Assembly: GCA_020444325.1 (NCBI GenBank)
Contig: JAHLLD010000008.1
Coordinates: 124,001-188,000 of the forward strand
Direction of reading: 5' to 3'
Length of the DNA: 64,000 nucleotides
DNA from: a bacterium
Lineage (GTDB): Bacteria; Bacteroidota; Ignavibacteria; SZUA-365
Both the position numbers and the translations under genes were made by a program. Below are positions 9,101-17,279 of this stretch, one piece after another. The notes below the pieces were generated by a model. The model ran no database searches, was not told the origin of the DNA, and worked only from the letters and a program-made list of their open reading frames with translations. The stretch's first letter is position 1, and each line of letters starts with the position of its first letter.

Positions 9101-10189
9101 ATGAAAACTGTGCGTACTGCCGCGCTGCTCTCACTGTTTGTTGTACTGTTTGTTTCTGGTGTCAACGCCCAGGATTCTGGCAAGGAGAAGCAGGACAATG
9201 CCGCCGCAGGGGCCGTAGGTCCCGTCAAATTAAGCGGTCTGATGTTTGGAGACTTTTTCTATTACATGGACGCTATGGATGAGGCGGACAAGGATATGAA
9301 CGGTGTGCAGTTTCGCCGTATTTATATAACGACCGACTATGCGATCAACTCCACGTTCTCGACGCGCTTCCGTCTCGAAGCAGATCAGTCCGCGAAGGCT
9401 TCAAATGGAAAAATCAGCGTTTTTGTCAAGGACGCGTTTTTGAAATGGAAGGGCGTTTTTGCGGGTTCCGATCTCGTTGTTGGTATGTCGCCGACCCCTG
9501 CTTTCAGTGTTTCGGAAGATGCCTGGGGGTATCGCGCACTGGAGAAAACGATCATGGACCTGAACAAGGTCGTCTCCTCACGCGATCTTGGTATTGACCT
9601 CAAGGGCAAATTGGATGGAAGCGGCATGGTCCGCTACTGGTTGAAATTTGGTAACAATTCCGGTAACACGCCTGAGACCGACAAGTACAAACGGTATTAC
9701 GGCATGGTGCAGGTCAAACCCACCGATGAGTTCCAGTTCACGCTCTACGCTGACTATGCCTCCAGTCCTCAGGTGTCTGATTCCATCTCCAATACGATGA
9801 AAGACAATGGCGCGCTCGTAACAGCGGGTTTTGTCAACTACAAAGTAAAGGACAGTTTCTCCGTCGGTGTCGAAGGCTTCTACAAGAGTCATGCGAATAA
9901 TTATTACGCCGCCTCCGGTGAGGAGCTGACTGCACAGGCAGGGTTCGGCGTTTCAGCCTTTGCATGGGTGGCGCTGAGCGAAGACTTCCGTCTCGTAGGC
10001 CGCTACGATACGTATGACCCGAACGCCGACGCTGACCGTGGCGACGATGTGCGTTCGCTTCTGCTGGCCGCGCTTGACTACCGGGCTGCCTCGAACGTGA
10101 GTTTCATGCCGGGCGTCGAGGTTCTCAGCCGCGAAGGTATGGAGAACAGCGATGTTATTCCGCGTGTGACCTTCCTCTGGAAATTCTGA
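9101..10189 (+). CDS. Outer-membrane porin, phosphate-regulon type
   Basis: 362-residue outer-membrane beta-barrel. Signal peptide MKTVRTAALLSLFVVLFVSG with cleavage after VNAQ; a GAGGAA Shine-Dalgarno precedes the ATG. The mature protein has the alternating strands of OprO/OprP-like porins: 'GLMFGDFFYYMDAMD', 'QFRRIYITTDYAIN', 'STRFRLEADQ', 'RYWLKFGNNSG', and a last strand 'VIPRVTFLWKF' ending in aromatic Phe. It sits directly upstream of pstS and behind a triple Pho-box-like repeat, so the likely job is phosphate passage across the outer membrane. Phosphate selectivity is inferred from context, not from recognised binding residues. Confidence 0.85.
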   Translation: MKTVRTAALLSLFVVLFVSGVNAQDSGKEKQDNAAAGAVGPVKLSGLMFGDFFYYMDAMDEADKDMNGVQFRRIYITTDYAINSTFSTRFRLEADQSAKASNGKISVFVKDAFLKWKGVFAGSDLVVGMSPTPAFSVSEDAWGYRALEKTIMDLNKVVSSRDLGIDLKGKLDGSGMVRYWLKFGNNSGNTPETDKYKRYYGMVQVKPTDEFQFTLYADYASSPQVSDSISNTMKDNGALVTAGFVNYKVKDSFSVGVEGFYKSHANNYYAASGEELTAQAGFGVSAFAWVALSEDFRLVGRYDTYDPNADADRGDDVRSLLLAALDYRAASNVSFMPGVEVLSREGMENSDVIPRVTFLWKF

Positions 10190-10241
10190 TCACGATCCTA
10201 TGAATAAGCATACTATTACACATCTACGAATGGAGACTTTC

Positions 10242-11279
10242 ATGAAAGGCAAATTCATCGCTGCCGCAATCATCCTGGGGACGCTGCTCTCGCTCGGTAC
10301 GCAGGCGCAGGCACAGGTGAAGCTCAACGGAGCCGGTGCGACCTTCCCGTACATCATCTACTCGAAGTGGTTCGATCTTTACCACAAGAAGACGGGTATT
10401 CAATTCAACTACCAGGCCATCGGCAGTGGTGGTGGCATTCGCCAGGTGACCGAAGGTACTGTTGATTTCGGCGCCTCCGATGCGTTCCTCAGCAATAAGC
10501 AGTTGAGTGACATCAAGAAAAAACGCGGCACCGCCGTGTTGCATATTCCCACGGTCATGGGTGCCGTGGTGATCTCCTATAATCTGCCGTCCGTCGGATC
10601 GGGCCTGCGCCTGACGCCGGATGTGCTGGCGGACATTTTCCTCGGAAAGATCAAGATGTGGAATGACAGCCGCATCAAGAAGATCAACAAGGGGAAGAAG
10701 CTGCCCAGTCGCGCCATTCTGGTAGTCCATCGCTCCGATGGCAGTGGCACCACGAATATTTTTACCGACTATCTCAGCAAAGTCAGCAAGACGTGGAACA
10801 AAAAAGTCGGTGTCGGCAAAGCCGTGAACTGGCCGATCGGGCTCGGTGGTAAGGGGAATGACGGCGTCGCCGGTCTTGTCAAGCAGACCGAGGGTGCCAT
10901 CGGATATGTGGAACTCGCATACGCAGTGCAGAACAAACTTTCCTACGCCTCGCTCAAGAACAAGGCCGGAAAGTATGTGAAGCCGACGTTCAAGGCGGTA
11001 TCCGCTGCAGCGGCAGGATTTGTCAAGGACATGCCCTCCGATCTTCGTGTCTCCATCGTCAACGCCGGAGGCAAGGACTCCTATCCGATCGCCGGGCTGA
11101 CCTGGCTGCTGATTTATCAGGACATGAAGGACAAGCGGAAGGCAAAAGCACTGAAGGATTTCGTTACCTGGGCACTGGATGAGGGCGAATCCTACGCGGA
11201 GGACCTTTACTACGCTCCACTTCCCAAGGAAATTGTAGCAATGTGCAAGAAGCAGGTCGCCAAGATCTCCACGAAATAA
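10242..11279 (+). CDS. pstS: Phosphate-binding periplasmic protein PstS
   Basis: Periplasmic substrate-binding subunit that captures orthophosphate for PstCAB. 345 residues. ATG 10242 was chosen because GGAG lies 7-10 bases upstream and it yields the signal peptide MKGKFIAAAIILGTLLSLGT cleaved after AQAQ; two earlier in-frame ATGs (10200, 10230) would disrupt it. Phosphate-ligand segments are visible: 'NGAGATFPYIIYSKW', 'IGSGGGIRQV', 'DFGASDAFLS' and 'VHRSDGSGTTNIFTDYLS'. It is followed after 1 bp by pstC and preceded by the porin, forming one probable operon. Confidence 0.96.
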   Translation: MKGKFIAAAIILGTLLSLGTQAQAQVKLNGAGATFPYIIYSKWFDLYHKKTGIQFNYQAIGSGGGIRQVTEGTVDFGASDAFLSNKQLSDIKKKRGTAVLHIPTVMGAVVISYNLPSVGSGLRLTPDVLADIFLGKIKMWNDSRIKKINKGKKLPSRAILVVHRSDGSGTTNIFTDYLSKVSKTWNKKVGVGKAVNWPIGLGGKGNDGVAGLVKQTEGAIGYVELAYAVQNKLSYASLKNKAGKYVKPTFKAVSAAAAGFVKDMPSDLRVSIVNAGGKDSYPIAGLTWLLIYQDMKDKRKAKALKDFVTWALDEGESYAEDLYYAPLPKEIVAMCKKQVAKISTK

Positions 11280-11280
11280 C

Positions 11281-12291
11281 ATGCCGCAGTCAATGAACAA
11301 TAAAACTGATGAACGTGCAGGGCAGCAGGACGGGAGTCCGGCTGCCCGTTCGTTCTCTTTTCGTGGCCTGATCCGCACGAATCCGGGTGATTTCATATTT
11401 GAAAATGTCACCCGCTTCTTTGCGTTTCTGGTCCTCGCGCTCGTTTTCCTGATGGTATACGAGATGACCGTCCAATCCCTGCCCGCCATAAAGGAGTTTG
11501 GCTTTGGCTTCATCACCAGTTCAGATTGGGACCCGGTCAATAATCTCTTCGGTGCGCTTCCATTTATTTACGGCACCCTGTTTTCCTCACTTGGTGCATT
11601 GCTTCTCGCAGTACCGCTGAGCGTTGGCGTTGCCATCTTCCTTTCCGAACTCGCACCCGGCTGGCTGGAACAGCCACTGTCGATGCTCGTCGAGCTGCTC
11701 GCCGCCATTCCAAGTATCGTGTACGGTCTCTTCGGCATCTTTGTCATGATCCCCTGGCTGCAGAGTGATATCCAGCCGTTCCTCATGGAAGAGTTCGGGT
11801 GGATGCCGCTGTTCGAGGGCGCACCCTACGGATTCGGCATGATGGCGGCCATTTTGATTCTCACCATCATGATTCTGCCCATCATCACATCCATCTCCCG
11901 TGATGTCATGCGCTCGATCCCGAACTCACAGCGGGAAGCAGCACTGGCACTCGGTGCCACCCGCTGGGAGTCCATTCGTATCGTACTCACCGGATCGAAA
12001 TCCGGTATTCTGAGCGCGGCCCTGCTTGGACTCGGACGTGCCGTCGGAGAAACCATGGCGGTGACAATGGTGATCGGCAACAGTGCGGACATCTCCGTCT
12101 CCCTGCTCAATCCCGCACACACGATGGCGAGTGTGCTGGCAAATGAATTTGCGGAAGCCACGAGCAAGCTCTACGTCAGTTCACTGATTGAGATCGCGCT
12201 TCTGCTCTTCGTGATGACATTGATTCTCAACGCCATCGCCCGCGCCATCGTCTGGCGGATGACAAAACGATATTCTACGGCGGTGGCATGA
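11281..12291 (+). CDS. pstC: Phosphate ABC transporter permease PstC
   Basis: Inner-membrane permease subunit of the Pst phosphate importer. 336 residues with a cytoplasmic N-tail and about six membrane segments, including 'FFAFLVLALVFLMVYEM', 'LFSSLGALLLAVPLSVGVAI', 'IPSIVYGLFGIFVM' and 'MMAAILILTIMILPIIT'. The ABC-permease EAA loop is 'REAALALGATRWESIRIV', followed by 'ALLGLGRAVGETMAVTMVIG'. The start follows the pstS stop immediately with no clear Shine-Dalgarno; ATG 11293 is possible. The 3' end overlaps the pstA start by 4 bp. Confidence 0.95.
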   Translation: MPQSMNNKTDERAGQQDGSPAARSFSFRGLIRTNPGDFIFENVTRFFAFLVLALVFLMVYEMTVQSLPAIKEFGFGFITSSDWDPVNNLFGALPFIYGTLFSSLGALLLAVPLSVGVAIFLSELAPGWLEQPLSMLVELLAAIPSIVYGLFGIFVMIPWLQSDIQPFLMEEFGWMPLFEGAPYGFGMMAAILILTIMILPIITSISRDVMRSIPNSQREAALALGATRWESIRIVLTGSKSGILSAALLGLGRAVGETMAVTMVIGNSADISVSLLNPAHTMASVLANEFAEATSKLYVSSLIEIALLLFVMTLILNAIARAIVWRMTKRYSTAVA

Positions 12292-13139
12292 TGAATACAG
12301 GCGCTCTGTATACCTGGCGAAAAAGCAAGAACATCGCCATGCTGCTGTTGACAGGGACATCCCTGCTTCTGGTCATCGGCGTTCTCGTCCTTATTCTCAC
12401 CTACACGGTGTCCAAGGGCATCAACTATATCAACTGGGATCTCCTTACGGAAATGCCCAAGCCCGTTGGCGAATCGGGCGGCGGCATGGCGAATGCCATC
12501 GTGGGAAGTGCCATCCTGGTTGCGCTGGGCAGTCTGTACGGCATCCCCGTCGGGTTGCTGGCCGGTGTCTACCTCGCACAGACGGAGCGTGGCTGGTTCG
12601 CACGTTCCGTGCGCTTCCTCACGGAAGTACTCAACGGGATTCCTTCCATCGTGATCGGCGTCGTTGCCTTCATCGTACTGGTGATACCGATGCAGCGTTT
12701 TTCCGCCCTTGCCGGTGGTTTTGCACTCGGAATCATCATGATCCCGCTCATTACCCGTACAACGGAAGAAATGATACGGCTGGTCCCATCATCCTTCCGC
12801 GAAGCGGGACTGGCGCTCGGGCTTCCGCGGTGGAAAACCACCGTCTCCATCATCCTCCCCGCTGCCTTCAAGGGGATTTTTACCGGCATCTTTCTTTCCA
12901 TCGCGCGTGCGATCGGAGAGACGGCACCGTTGCTGTTCACCGCACTGGGAAACCGCTTCTGGTCGACCACGCTGGATCAGCCGATCGCATCGATGACCGT
13001 ATTCATTTACGATTACGCGCGTGCGCCGTTCGATGACTGGAATCAGCAGGCATGGGCGGCATCATTCGTTCTTATTGTCATCGTTTTCGCCCTGAACCTC
13101 ATTTTCCGTCTTGTGACACGAAAAACCTATACGGCATAA
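12288..13139 (+). CDS. pstA: Phosphate ABC transporter permease PstA
   Basis: Second permease subunit of the Pst importer, pairing with PstC. 283 residues, about six membrane segments ('[20 protein letters not shown]', '[20 protein letters not shown]', '[15 protein letters not shown]'). The EAA loop reads '[18 protein letters not shown]' and is followed by '[18 protein letters not shown]', the usual PstA signature. Overlaps pstC by ATGA and is followed by pstB2 after 4 bp. Two consecutive ATG codons open the gene; either may be used. Confidence 0.95.
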   Translation: MMNTGALYTWRKSKNIAMLLLTGTSLLLVIGVLVLILTYTVSKGINYINWDLLTEMPKPVGESGGGMANAIVGSAILVALGSLYGIPVGLLAGVYLAQTERGWFARSVRFLTEVLNGIPSIVIGVVAFIVLVIPMQRFSALAGGFALGIIMIPLITRTTEEMIRLVPSSFREAGLALGLPRWKTTVSIILPAAFKGIFTGIFLSIARAIGETAPLLFTALGNRFWSTTLDQPIASMTVFIYDYARAPFDDWNQQAWAASFVLIVIVFALNLIFRLVTRKTYTA

Positions 13140-13143
13140 CACC

Positions 13144-13956
13144 ATGTACGACATCATGCAGAAAAGCGAACGGGTCAGTACTCCTTACATCCCGGCGGAG
13201 CCGGGCTTCACCACGCGAATGGAAGCCATCGGGCTCAATGCGTGGTACGGGAAAACGCAGGCACTCTTCAACGTGACGCTCAGCATTCCGAAGAACAAGG
13301 TGCTGGCAATCATCGGGCCGTCGGGTTGCGGGAAGTCCACGTTTCTGCGATCCCTGAACCGCATGCACGAAGAGGTTGGAGGCACGATCACCGGCAGCAT
13401 TCATCTTGATGGCCAGGACATCATGGGTAACGACCCTGTGCTGCTGCGCCGCAAGGTGGGGATGGTGTTCCAGAAACCAAATCCTTTTCCCACCATGTCG
13501 GTCGAGGAAAACGTCGTTGCAGGATTGCGGCTCAACGGGATGCGCAATAGAAAAGAACTCTCACGCATCGCCGAAGAATCGCTGCGGAAGGTTGCGCTGT
13601 GGGATGAGGTGAAAGATGTTCTCAACAAGCCGGGGAATTCCATTTCCGGTGGACAGCAGCAGCGCCTGTGTATTGCACGGACGCTGGCCGTGGAGCCGGA
13701 GGTGATTCTTATGGACGAACCTGCATCCGCGCTCGATCCGATTTCCACAATGAAGATCGAAGAGCTGATCGATGAACTCAAGGAGAAATACACCATCGTC
13801 ATCGTCACGCACAATATGCAGCAGGCAGCACGTATCAGCGACTACACCGCGTTTTTCTATATGGGGAAGCTCATCGAAGTGGATAAAACGTCGAAGATCT
13901 TCACCGATCCTACGCATCGGCAGACGGAAGACTACGTGACCGGCAGCTTCGGCTGA
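13144..13956 (+). CDS. pstB: Phosphate ABC transporter ATPase PstB (copy 2)
   Basis: ATPase directly downstream of pstSCA and so the probable engine of this transporter. 270 residues: Walker A '[17 protein letters not shown]', '[19 protein letters not shown]', signature '[13 protein letters not shown]', Walker B '[13 protein letters not shown]', H-loop '[13 protein letters not shown]'. It has about 15 extra N-terminal residues compared with copy 1 at 7309, and differs at many positions while both keep all catalytic motifs; the pair is an old duplication rather than a recent copy. Ends before a bidirectional terminator. Confidence 0.95.
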   Translation: MYDIMQKSERVSTPYIPAEPGFTTRMEAIGLNAWYGKTQALFNVTLSIPKNKVLAIIGPSGCGKSTFLRSLNRMHEEVGGTITGSIHLDGQDIMGNDPVLLRRKVGMVFQKPNPFPTMSVEENVVAGLRLNGMRNRKELSRIAEESLRKVALWDEVKDVLNKPGNSISGGQQQRLCIARTLAVEPEVILMDEPASALDPISTMKIEELIDELKEKYTIVIVTHNMQQAARISDYTAFFYMGKLIEVDKTSKIFTDPTHRQTEDYVTGSFG

Positions 13957-13988
13957 GCCGCTGCGAAAGTATGTTTCAGGGAGAGTGC

Positions 13989-14023
13989 AATCCCTTCGTC
14001 CATGCCGGACGAAGGGATTTTCA
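13989..14023. terminator. Bidirectional terminator between pstB2 and membrane protein
   Basis: 13-bp perfect arms (13989-14001 and 14007-14019) with a 5-base loop, followed by a short T run on the plus strand and preceded by TTGCA. It lies between two converging genes and can serve both. Confidence 0.85.
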
Positions 14024-14025
14024 TA

Positions 14026-14253
14026 TTACGGAAGCATTTCTTCGGCTTTTTGAAGCACCTCTTTCCCCTCCTTCGGGAGCGAATCGTAGCCGAAATAATG
14101 CATGACTATGGCGAGTGCAATAATGATAACCGCGAGTCCGACAGCGACTTTGAAAAGCTTGCGCACAATGGTGAAGACCAGCGAGACGATGAGACTGACC
14201 AGGACAACACCGAGTATGGGATGTTCAAAAAGCGTATGAAGGAAGGATTCCAT
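14026..14253 (-). CDS. Small membrane protein, 75 residues
   Basis: Unrecognised small inner-membrane protein. Starting at ATG 14253 (an in-frame TTG at 14265 is less likely), it has two hydrophobic segments, 'GVVLVSLIVSLVFTIV' and 'VAVGLAVIIIALAIVMHYF', joined by a short basic linker 'RKLFK', and ends in an acidic/basic tail 'KEGKEVLQKAEEMLP'. It faces the pst operon across a shared terminator and is divergent from the next gene. No conserved motif was identified; real coding is supported by the membrane topology and by the terminator placed exactly after its stop. Confidence 0.6.
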   Translation of the reverse strand: MESFLHTLFEHPILGVVLVSLIVSLVFTIVRKLFKVAVGLAVIIIALAIVMHYFGYDSLPKEGKEVLQKAEEMLP

Positions 14254-14369
14254 GGAGGAGTGCAATACTGTCGCTGTTGCAGGCGAGATGGTGCAGGAAC
14301 TTACGAAAATGCGCGGAGATGTCCCATGCAGCCCTGCTTCTTTCGCCCGCGGGTGCTATCTTGCGTACC

Positions 14370-14786
14370 ATGAGTACAAAGTCCGTCAGTATTCCGTTTA
14401 CGCTGCCTGAGGTGTATCATGGTCTTGCAGAAGGACATGGGCGCCTGCATGTGGGCGCAGAGGGCCTTCGATTGGAATACCGTGTCAAGGACGCTGTACT
14501 GGGACTGCTCAAGTCGCGGGTGCGGGAGTTGTTTGTGCCGTATGAACACATCGACGAATTCGAGTACCGTGAAGGCTGGTTCCGCCGTCGTTTCGTGATT
14601 CATGTCGCCACGATGCAGCTGACAGAGGATTTTCCTGGAAGCGATGAGGGACAGATTATCCTGCGATTCCGCAAGCTGCCGAAGGAAAAACTGCGCGGCA
14701 TCGCGTCCCGCATCTCCCTGCAGCTCTCGGAGCATCGTCTTCAGCAGCTGGACAGTGATGACAGCTGGCCTGAATCTCTGCAATAA
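14370..14786 (+). CDS. Conserved-looking hypothetical protein, 138 residues
   Basis: Unrecognised cytoplasmic protein. ATG 14370 was preferred because residues upstream of it (from 14277) have no domain-like character. It alternates short beta-strand segments ('GRLHVGAEGLRLEYRVKD', 'RELFVPYEHIDEFEYREGW', 'RFVIHVATMQL', 'GQIILRFRKLP') and ends in an amphipathic helix 'IASRISLQLSEH'; this resembles a PH-like fold, but that is a guess from pattern only. No signal peptide. It precedes tex by 111 bp on the same strand, with a candidate tex promoter between them. Confidence 0.65.
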   Translation: MSTKSVSIPFTLPEVYHGLAEGHGRLHVGAEGLRLEYRVKDAVLGLLKSRVRELFVPYEHIDEFEYREGWFRRRFVIHVATMQLTEDFPGSDEGQIILRFRKLPKEKLRGIASRISLQLSEHRLQQLDSDDSWPESLQ

Positions 14787-14824
14787 CGCTCCATGGAATT
14801 TGCTTTTGTCCCCGGCACTGCTTT

Positions 14825-14856
14825 TTGCAGGTGTGCCGGCCAGCATGCTATTTTTT
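14825..14856 (+). promoter_or_regulatory. Candidate Bacteroidota-type promoter for tex
   Basis: TTG at 14825-14827, a 21-bp spacer, then TATTTTTT at 14849-14856, matching TTG-N19/21-TAnnTTTG except the last base. The start codon at 14898 would leave a leader of about 35-40 nt. Confidence 0.4.
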
Positions 14857-14897
14857 ACAGCTACAGGTTTTTTTCATGCTTCCCGGGAACATCATTC

Positions 14898-17129
14898 ATG
14901 TTGAATATACCTGAACTTCTGATCGAAGAACTCTCCCTGCAGCCCTGGCAGGTGACAAATACGCTCGCACTTCTCGAGGAAGGCGGCACCATACCGTTCA
15001 TCGCGCGCTACCGCAAGGAGCGCACCGGTGAGCTGAATGAAATACAGCTCCGCGATCTGGTTGATCGCTTTACCTATCTGACGGAACTCGAAGACCGCAA
15101 ACAAACAGTACTGTCGTCTATCGAGGAGCAGGGCAAGCTGACGGATGAACTGCGTAAATCTATCGAGGAATGCAGACAGAAAACGGAACTCGAAGATCTG
15201 TACCTGCCTTACAAGCCGAAGCGCAGAACACGCGCCACCATGGCGCGGGAGAAGGGGCTCGAGCCATTGGCCGAGCGCATTCGCGCCATGAACAATCCGG
15301 ATTGCAGCACCTCTGATCTCGCTTCGCAGGCAGCTGCGTTCGTAAACGAGGAGGCAGGCGTCGAAACTGTGGAGGATGCCCTTGCAGGCGCGTCGGATAT
15401 CCTCGCCGAAGAACTGGCCGAAGTCGCGGAACTGCGTGCCCATGTTCGATCCACCTTCATGAACAGCGGTATCTTCCATTCGCGGATCAAGGAGGAGTAC
15501 GCCGAGGGGAGCACCAAATATGAAATGTATCGCGACTACCGTGTACCGGTACGTGAAATCGCGTCACACAACATGCTGGCCCTGCGTCGCGGGGAGGCCG
15601 AGGGCGTGCTGTTTTTCGATCTGGAATTCGAGGAAGAAAGTCTTCTCGCATGGCTCGAGGAAAAGAATTCGCACAGCAGCGCCCGTGAGATTCGCGAGTT
15701 CTACCACAGCATGATTCATGACGCCTTCACCCGCCTCATGAAAAACACCCTGATCGGCGAAGTACGCTATGACAAGAAGCTGGAAGCGGATATGGCGTCC
15801 ATCCAGACGTTTGAGGTCAATCTCCGCGAATTGCTGCTTTCCGCTCCCGCCGGCATGAAGCCTACCCTCGGCGTCGATCCCGGTTTCCGCACGGGCTGCA
15901 AGGTCGTTGCAATCGACCGTACCGGCAAATTCCTCGCGTACCATGCCGTGTTCCCGCATACCGGTGACTACAAGCGCATGGAGGCGGTGCAGACGCTGAA
16001 GAACATGATCGAAGAGTATGGGGTGGAACTGATTGCCATCGGCAACGGCACGGCGGGAAGAGAAACCGAGGCGTTCGTTGCAGAGGTTATTGCGGATATG
16101 GATCCGCGTCCCGTCAAAGTCATGGTCAACGAATCCGGCGCATCGATATATTCTGCGAGTGATGTAGCCATTGACGAATTCCCTGATCTCGACCTGACCG
16201 TGCGCGGAGCAATCAGCATCGGACGCAGGCTCATGGATCCCCTTGCCGAACTCGTGAAAATCGACCCGAAGTCCATTGGTGTGGGACAGTATCAGCACGA
16301 TGTCGATCAGCGTCTGCTGCGCAAGAAACTGGACGAAACGGTTGAAAGCTGCGTGAACTACGTCGGTGTCGATATCAACACCGCGTCAAGGGAACTGCTG
16401 AGCTACGTGGCGGGACTAAGCAGCACGGTCGCAAAGAATGTGGTCACCTACCGCAACGAACATGGCGCCTTCAGCAGCAGGCAGGACCTTCTCAAAGTGC
16501 CGCGTTTCGGTCCGAAAGCGTTCGAACAGGCGGCGGGTTTCCTGCGCATTCGCGAGGGAGAACAGCCGCTCGATAATACCGCTGTCCATCCTGAGAGTTA
16601 TCATATCGTCGAAACCATCGCAAGAGATCTTGACGTGACGCTTGAGCGTATCGAGGAGATCGCCTCCCGGGTCAAGGATATTGACATCAGTCGCTATGTT
16701 ACCGAGGATGTCGGTGCTCCGACCCTGCGGGATATCCTTCGCGAGCTCGAAAAGCCCGGACGTGACCCGCGCGCCAGCTTCCGCACGGCGGAGTTCAAGG
16801 AGGGGATCAACGCCATTTCCGATCTTTCCACGGGGATGGAGCTTGAAGGTGTGGTGACAAACGTGGCGAATTTTGGAGCCTTCGTGGACATCGGCGTGCA
16901 TCAGGATGGACTGGTGCACATTTCCCAGTTGGCCGACCGCTTCGTGCGAGATCCAAAGGAAGTCGTCAAAGTCGGTCAGATTGTCCGCGTGCGCGTTCTC
17001 GAAGTCAACGAGCAACTCGGACGCATCTCTCTTTCCATGAAAAAAGGGGACACCGCCAAAAAACCACGTCCCCGCCGCGAGGAAGCAAAGCATTCTCTCG
17101 ACGATTTGAAAAAGAAATTCCAGGGATAA
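14898..17129 (+). CDS. tex: Tex-family RNA-binding transcription accessory protein
   Basis: Cytoplasmic nucleic-acid-binding protein of the Tex/Spt6-like family, associated with transcription. 743 residues, normal for Tex. In order: N-terminal helix-turn-helix region with 'GGTIPFIARYRKERTGELN' (from about residue 28), YqgF/RuvC-like domain ('TLGVDPGFRTGCKVVAIDRT', about 325-450), double helix-hairpin-helix region ('VGVDINTASRELLSYVAGL', 'LLKVPRFGPKAFEQAAGFLR'), and a C-terminal S1 domain ('GMELEGVVTNVANFGAFVDI', about 650-720). The start at 14898 was chosen over in-frame sequence from 14793, which encodes unrelated residues across the promoter. The 3' end runs into an inverted repeat that may terminate it. 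Confidence 0.95.
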   Translation: MLNIPELLIEELSLQPWQVTNTLALLEEGGTIPFIARYRKERTGELNEIQLRDLVDRFTYLTELEDRKQTVLSSIEEQGKLTDELRKSIEECRQKTELEDLYLPYKPKRRTRATMAREKGLEPLAERIRAMNNPDCSTSDLASQAAAFVNEEAGVETVEDALAGASDILAEELAEVAELRAHVRSTFMNSGIFHSRIKEEYAEGSTKYEMYRDYRVPVREIASHNMLALRRGEAEGVLFFDLEFEEESLLAWLEEKNSHSSAREIREFYHSMIHDAFTRLMKNTLIGEVRYDKKLEADMASIQTFEVNLRELLLSAPAGMKPTLGVDPGFRTGCKVVAIDRTGKFLAYHAVFPHTGDYKRMEAVQTLKNMIEEYGVELIAIGNGTAGRETEAFVAEVIADMDPRPVKVMVNESGASIYSASDVAIDEFPDLDLTVRGAISIGRRLMDPLAELVKIDPKSIGVGQYQHDVDQRLLRKKLDETVESCVNYVGVDINTASRELLSYVAGLSSTVAKNVVTYRNEHGAFSSRQDLLKVPRFGPKAFEQAAGFLRIREGEQPLDNTAVHPESYHIVETIARDLDVTLERIEEIASRVKDIDISRYVTEDVGAPTLRDILRELEKPGRDPRASFRTAEFKEGINAISDLSTGMELEGVVTNVANFGAFVDIGVHQDGLVHISQLADRFVRDPKEVVKVGQIVRVRVLEVNEQLGRISLSMKKGDTAKKPRPRREEAKHSLDDLKKKFQG

Positions 17130-17130
17130 A

Positions 17131-17262
17131 AAAGAGCAACGCAGAGAATAAAAGAGGAACGCAGATTTTCGCTGAGGTTACGCAGATTATCGCAGGTGAG
17201 GCATTAAAAAACTTCCTCTGCGATAATCTGTGTCAAATCAGCGAAAATCTGCGTAGCTCTTA
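17131..17262. repeat. Nested inverted repeat built from ATCTGCG units
   Basis: Arms 17152-17175 and 17238-17261 match at 22 of 24 positions (17 bp perfect: 17159-17175 with 17238-17254). Inside lies a second pair, 17183-17195 with 17218-17230, 13 bp perfect, around an AT-rich centre. The left flank also has a short direct repeat (AGAGCAACGCAG, then AGAGGAACGCAG, 21 bp apart). It lies between the converging 3' ends of tex and a T9SS protein gene and could fold into a long hairpin. It looks like a dispersed intergenic repeat element; only one copy is in this window. Confidence 0.8.
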
Positions 17263-17279
17263 TGATTGACGGCGTAATC

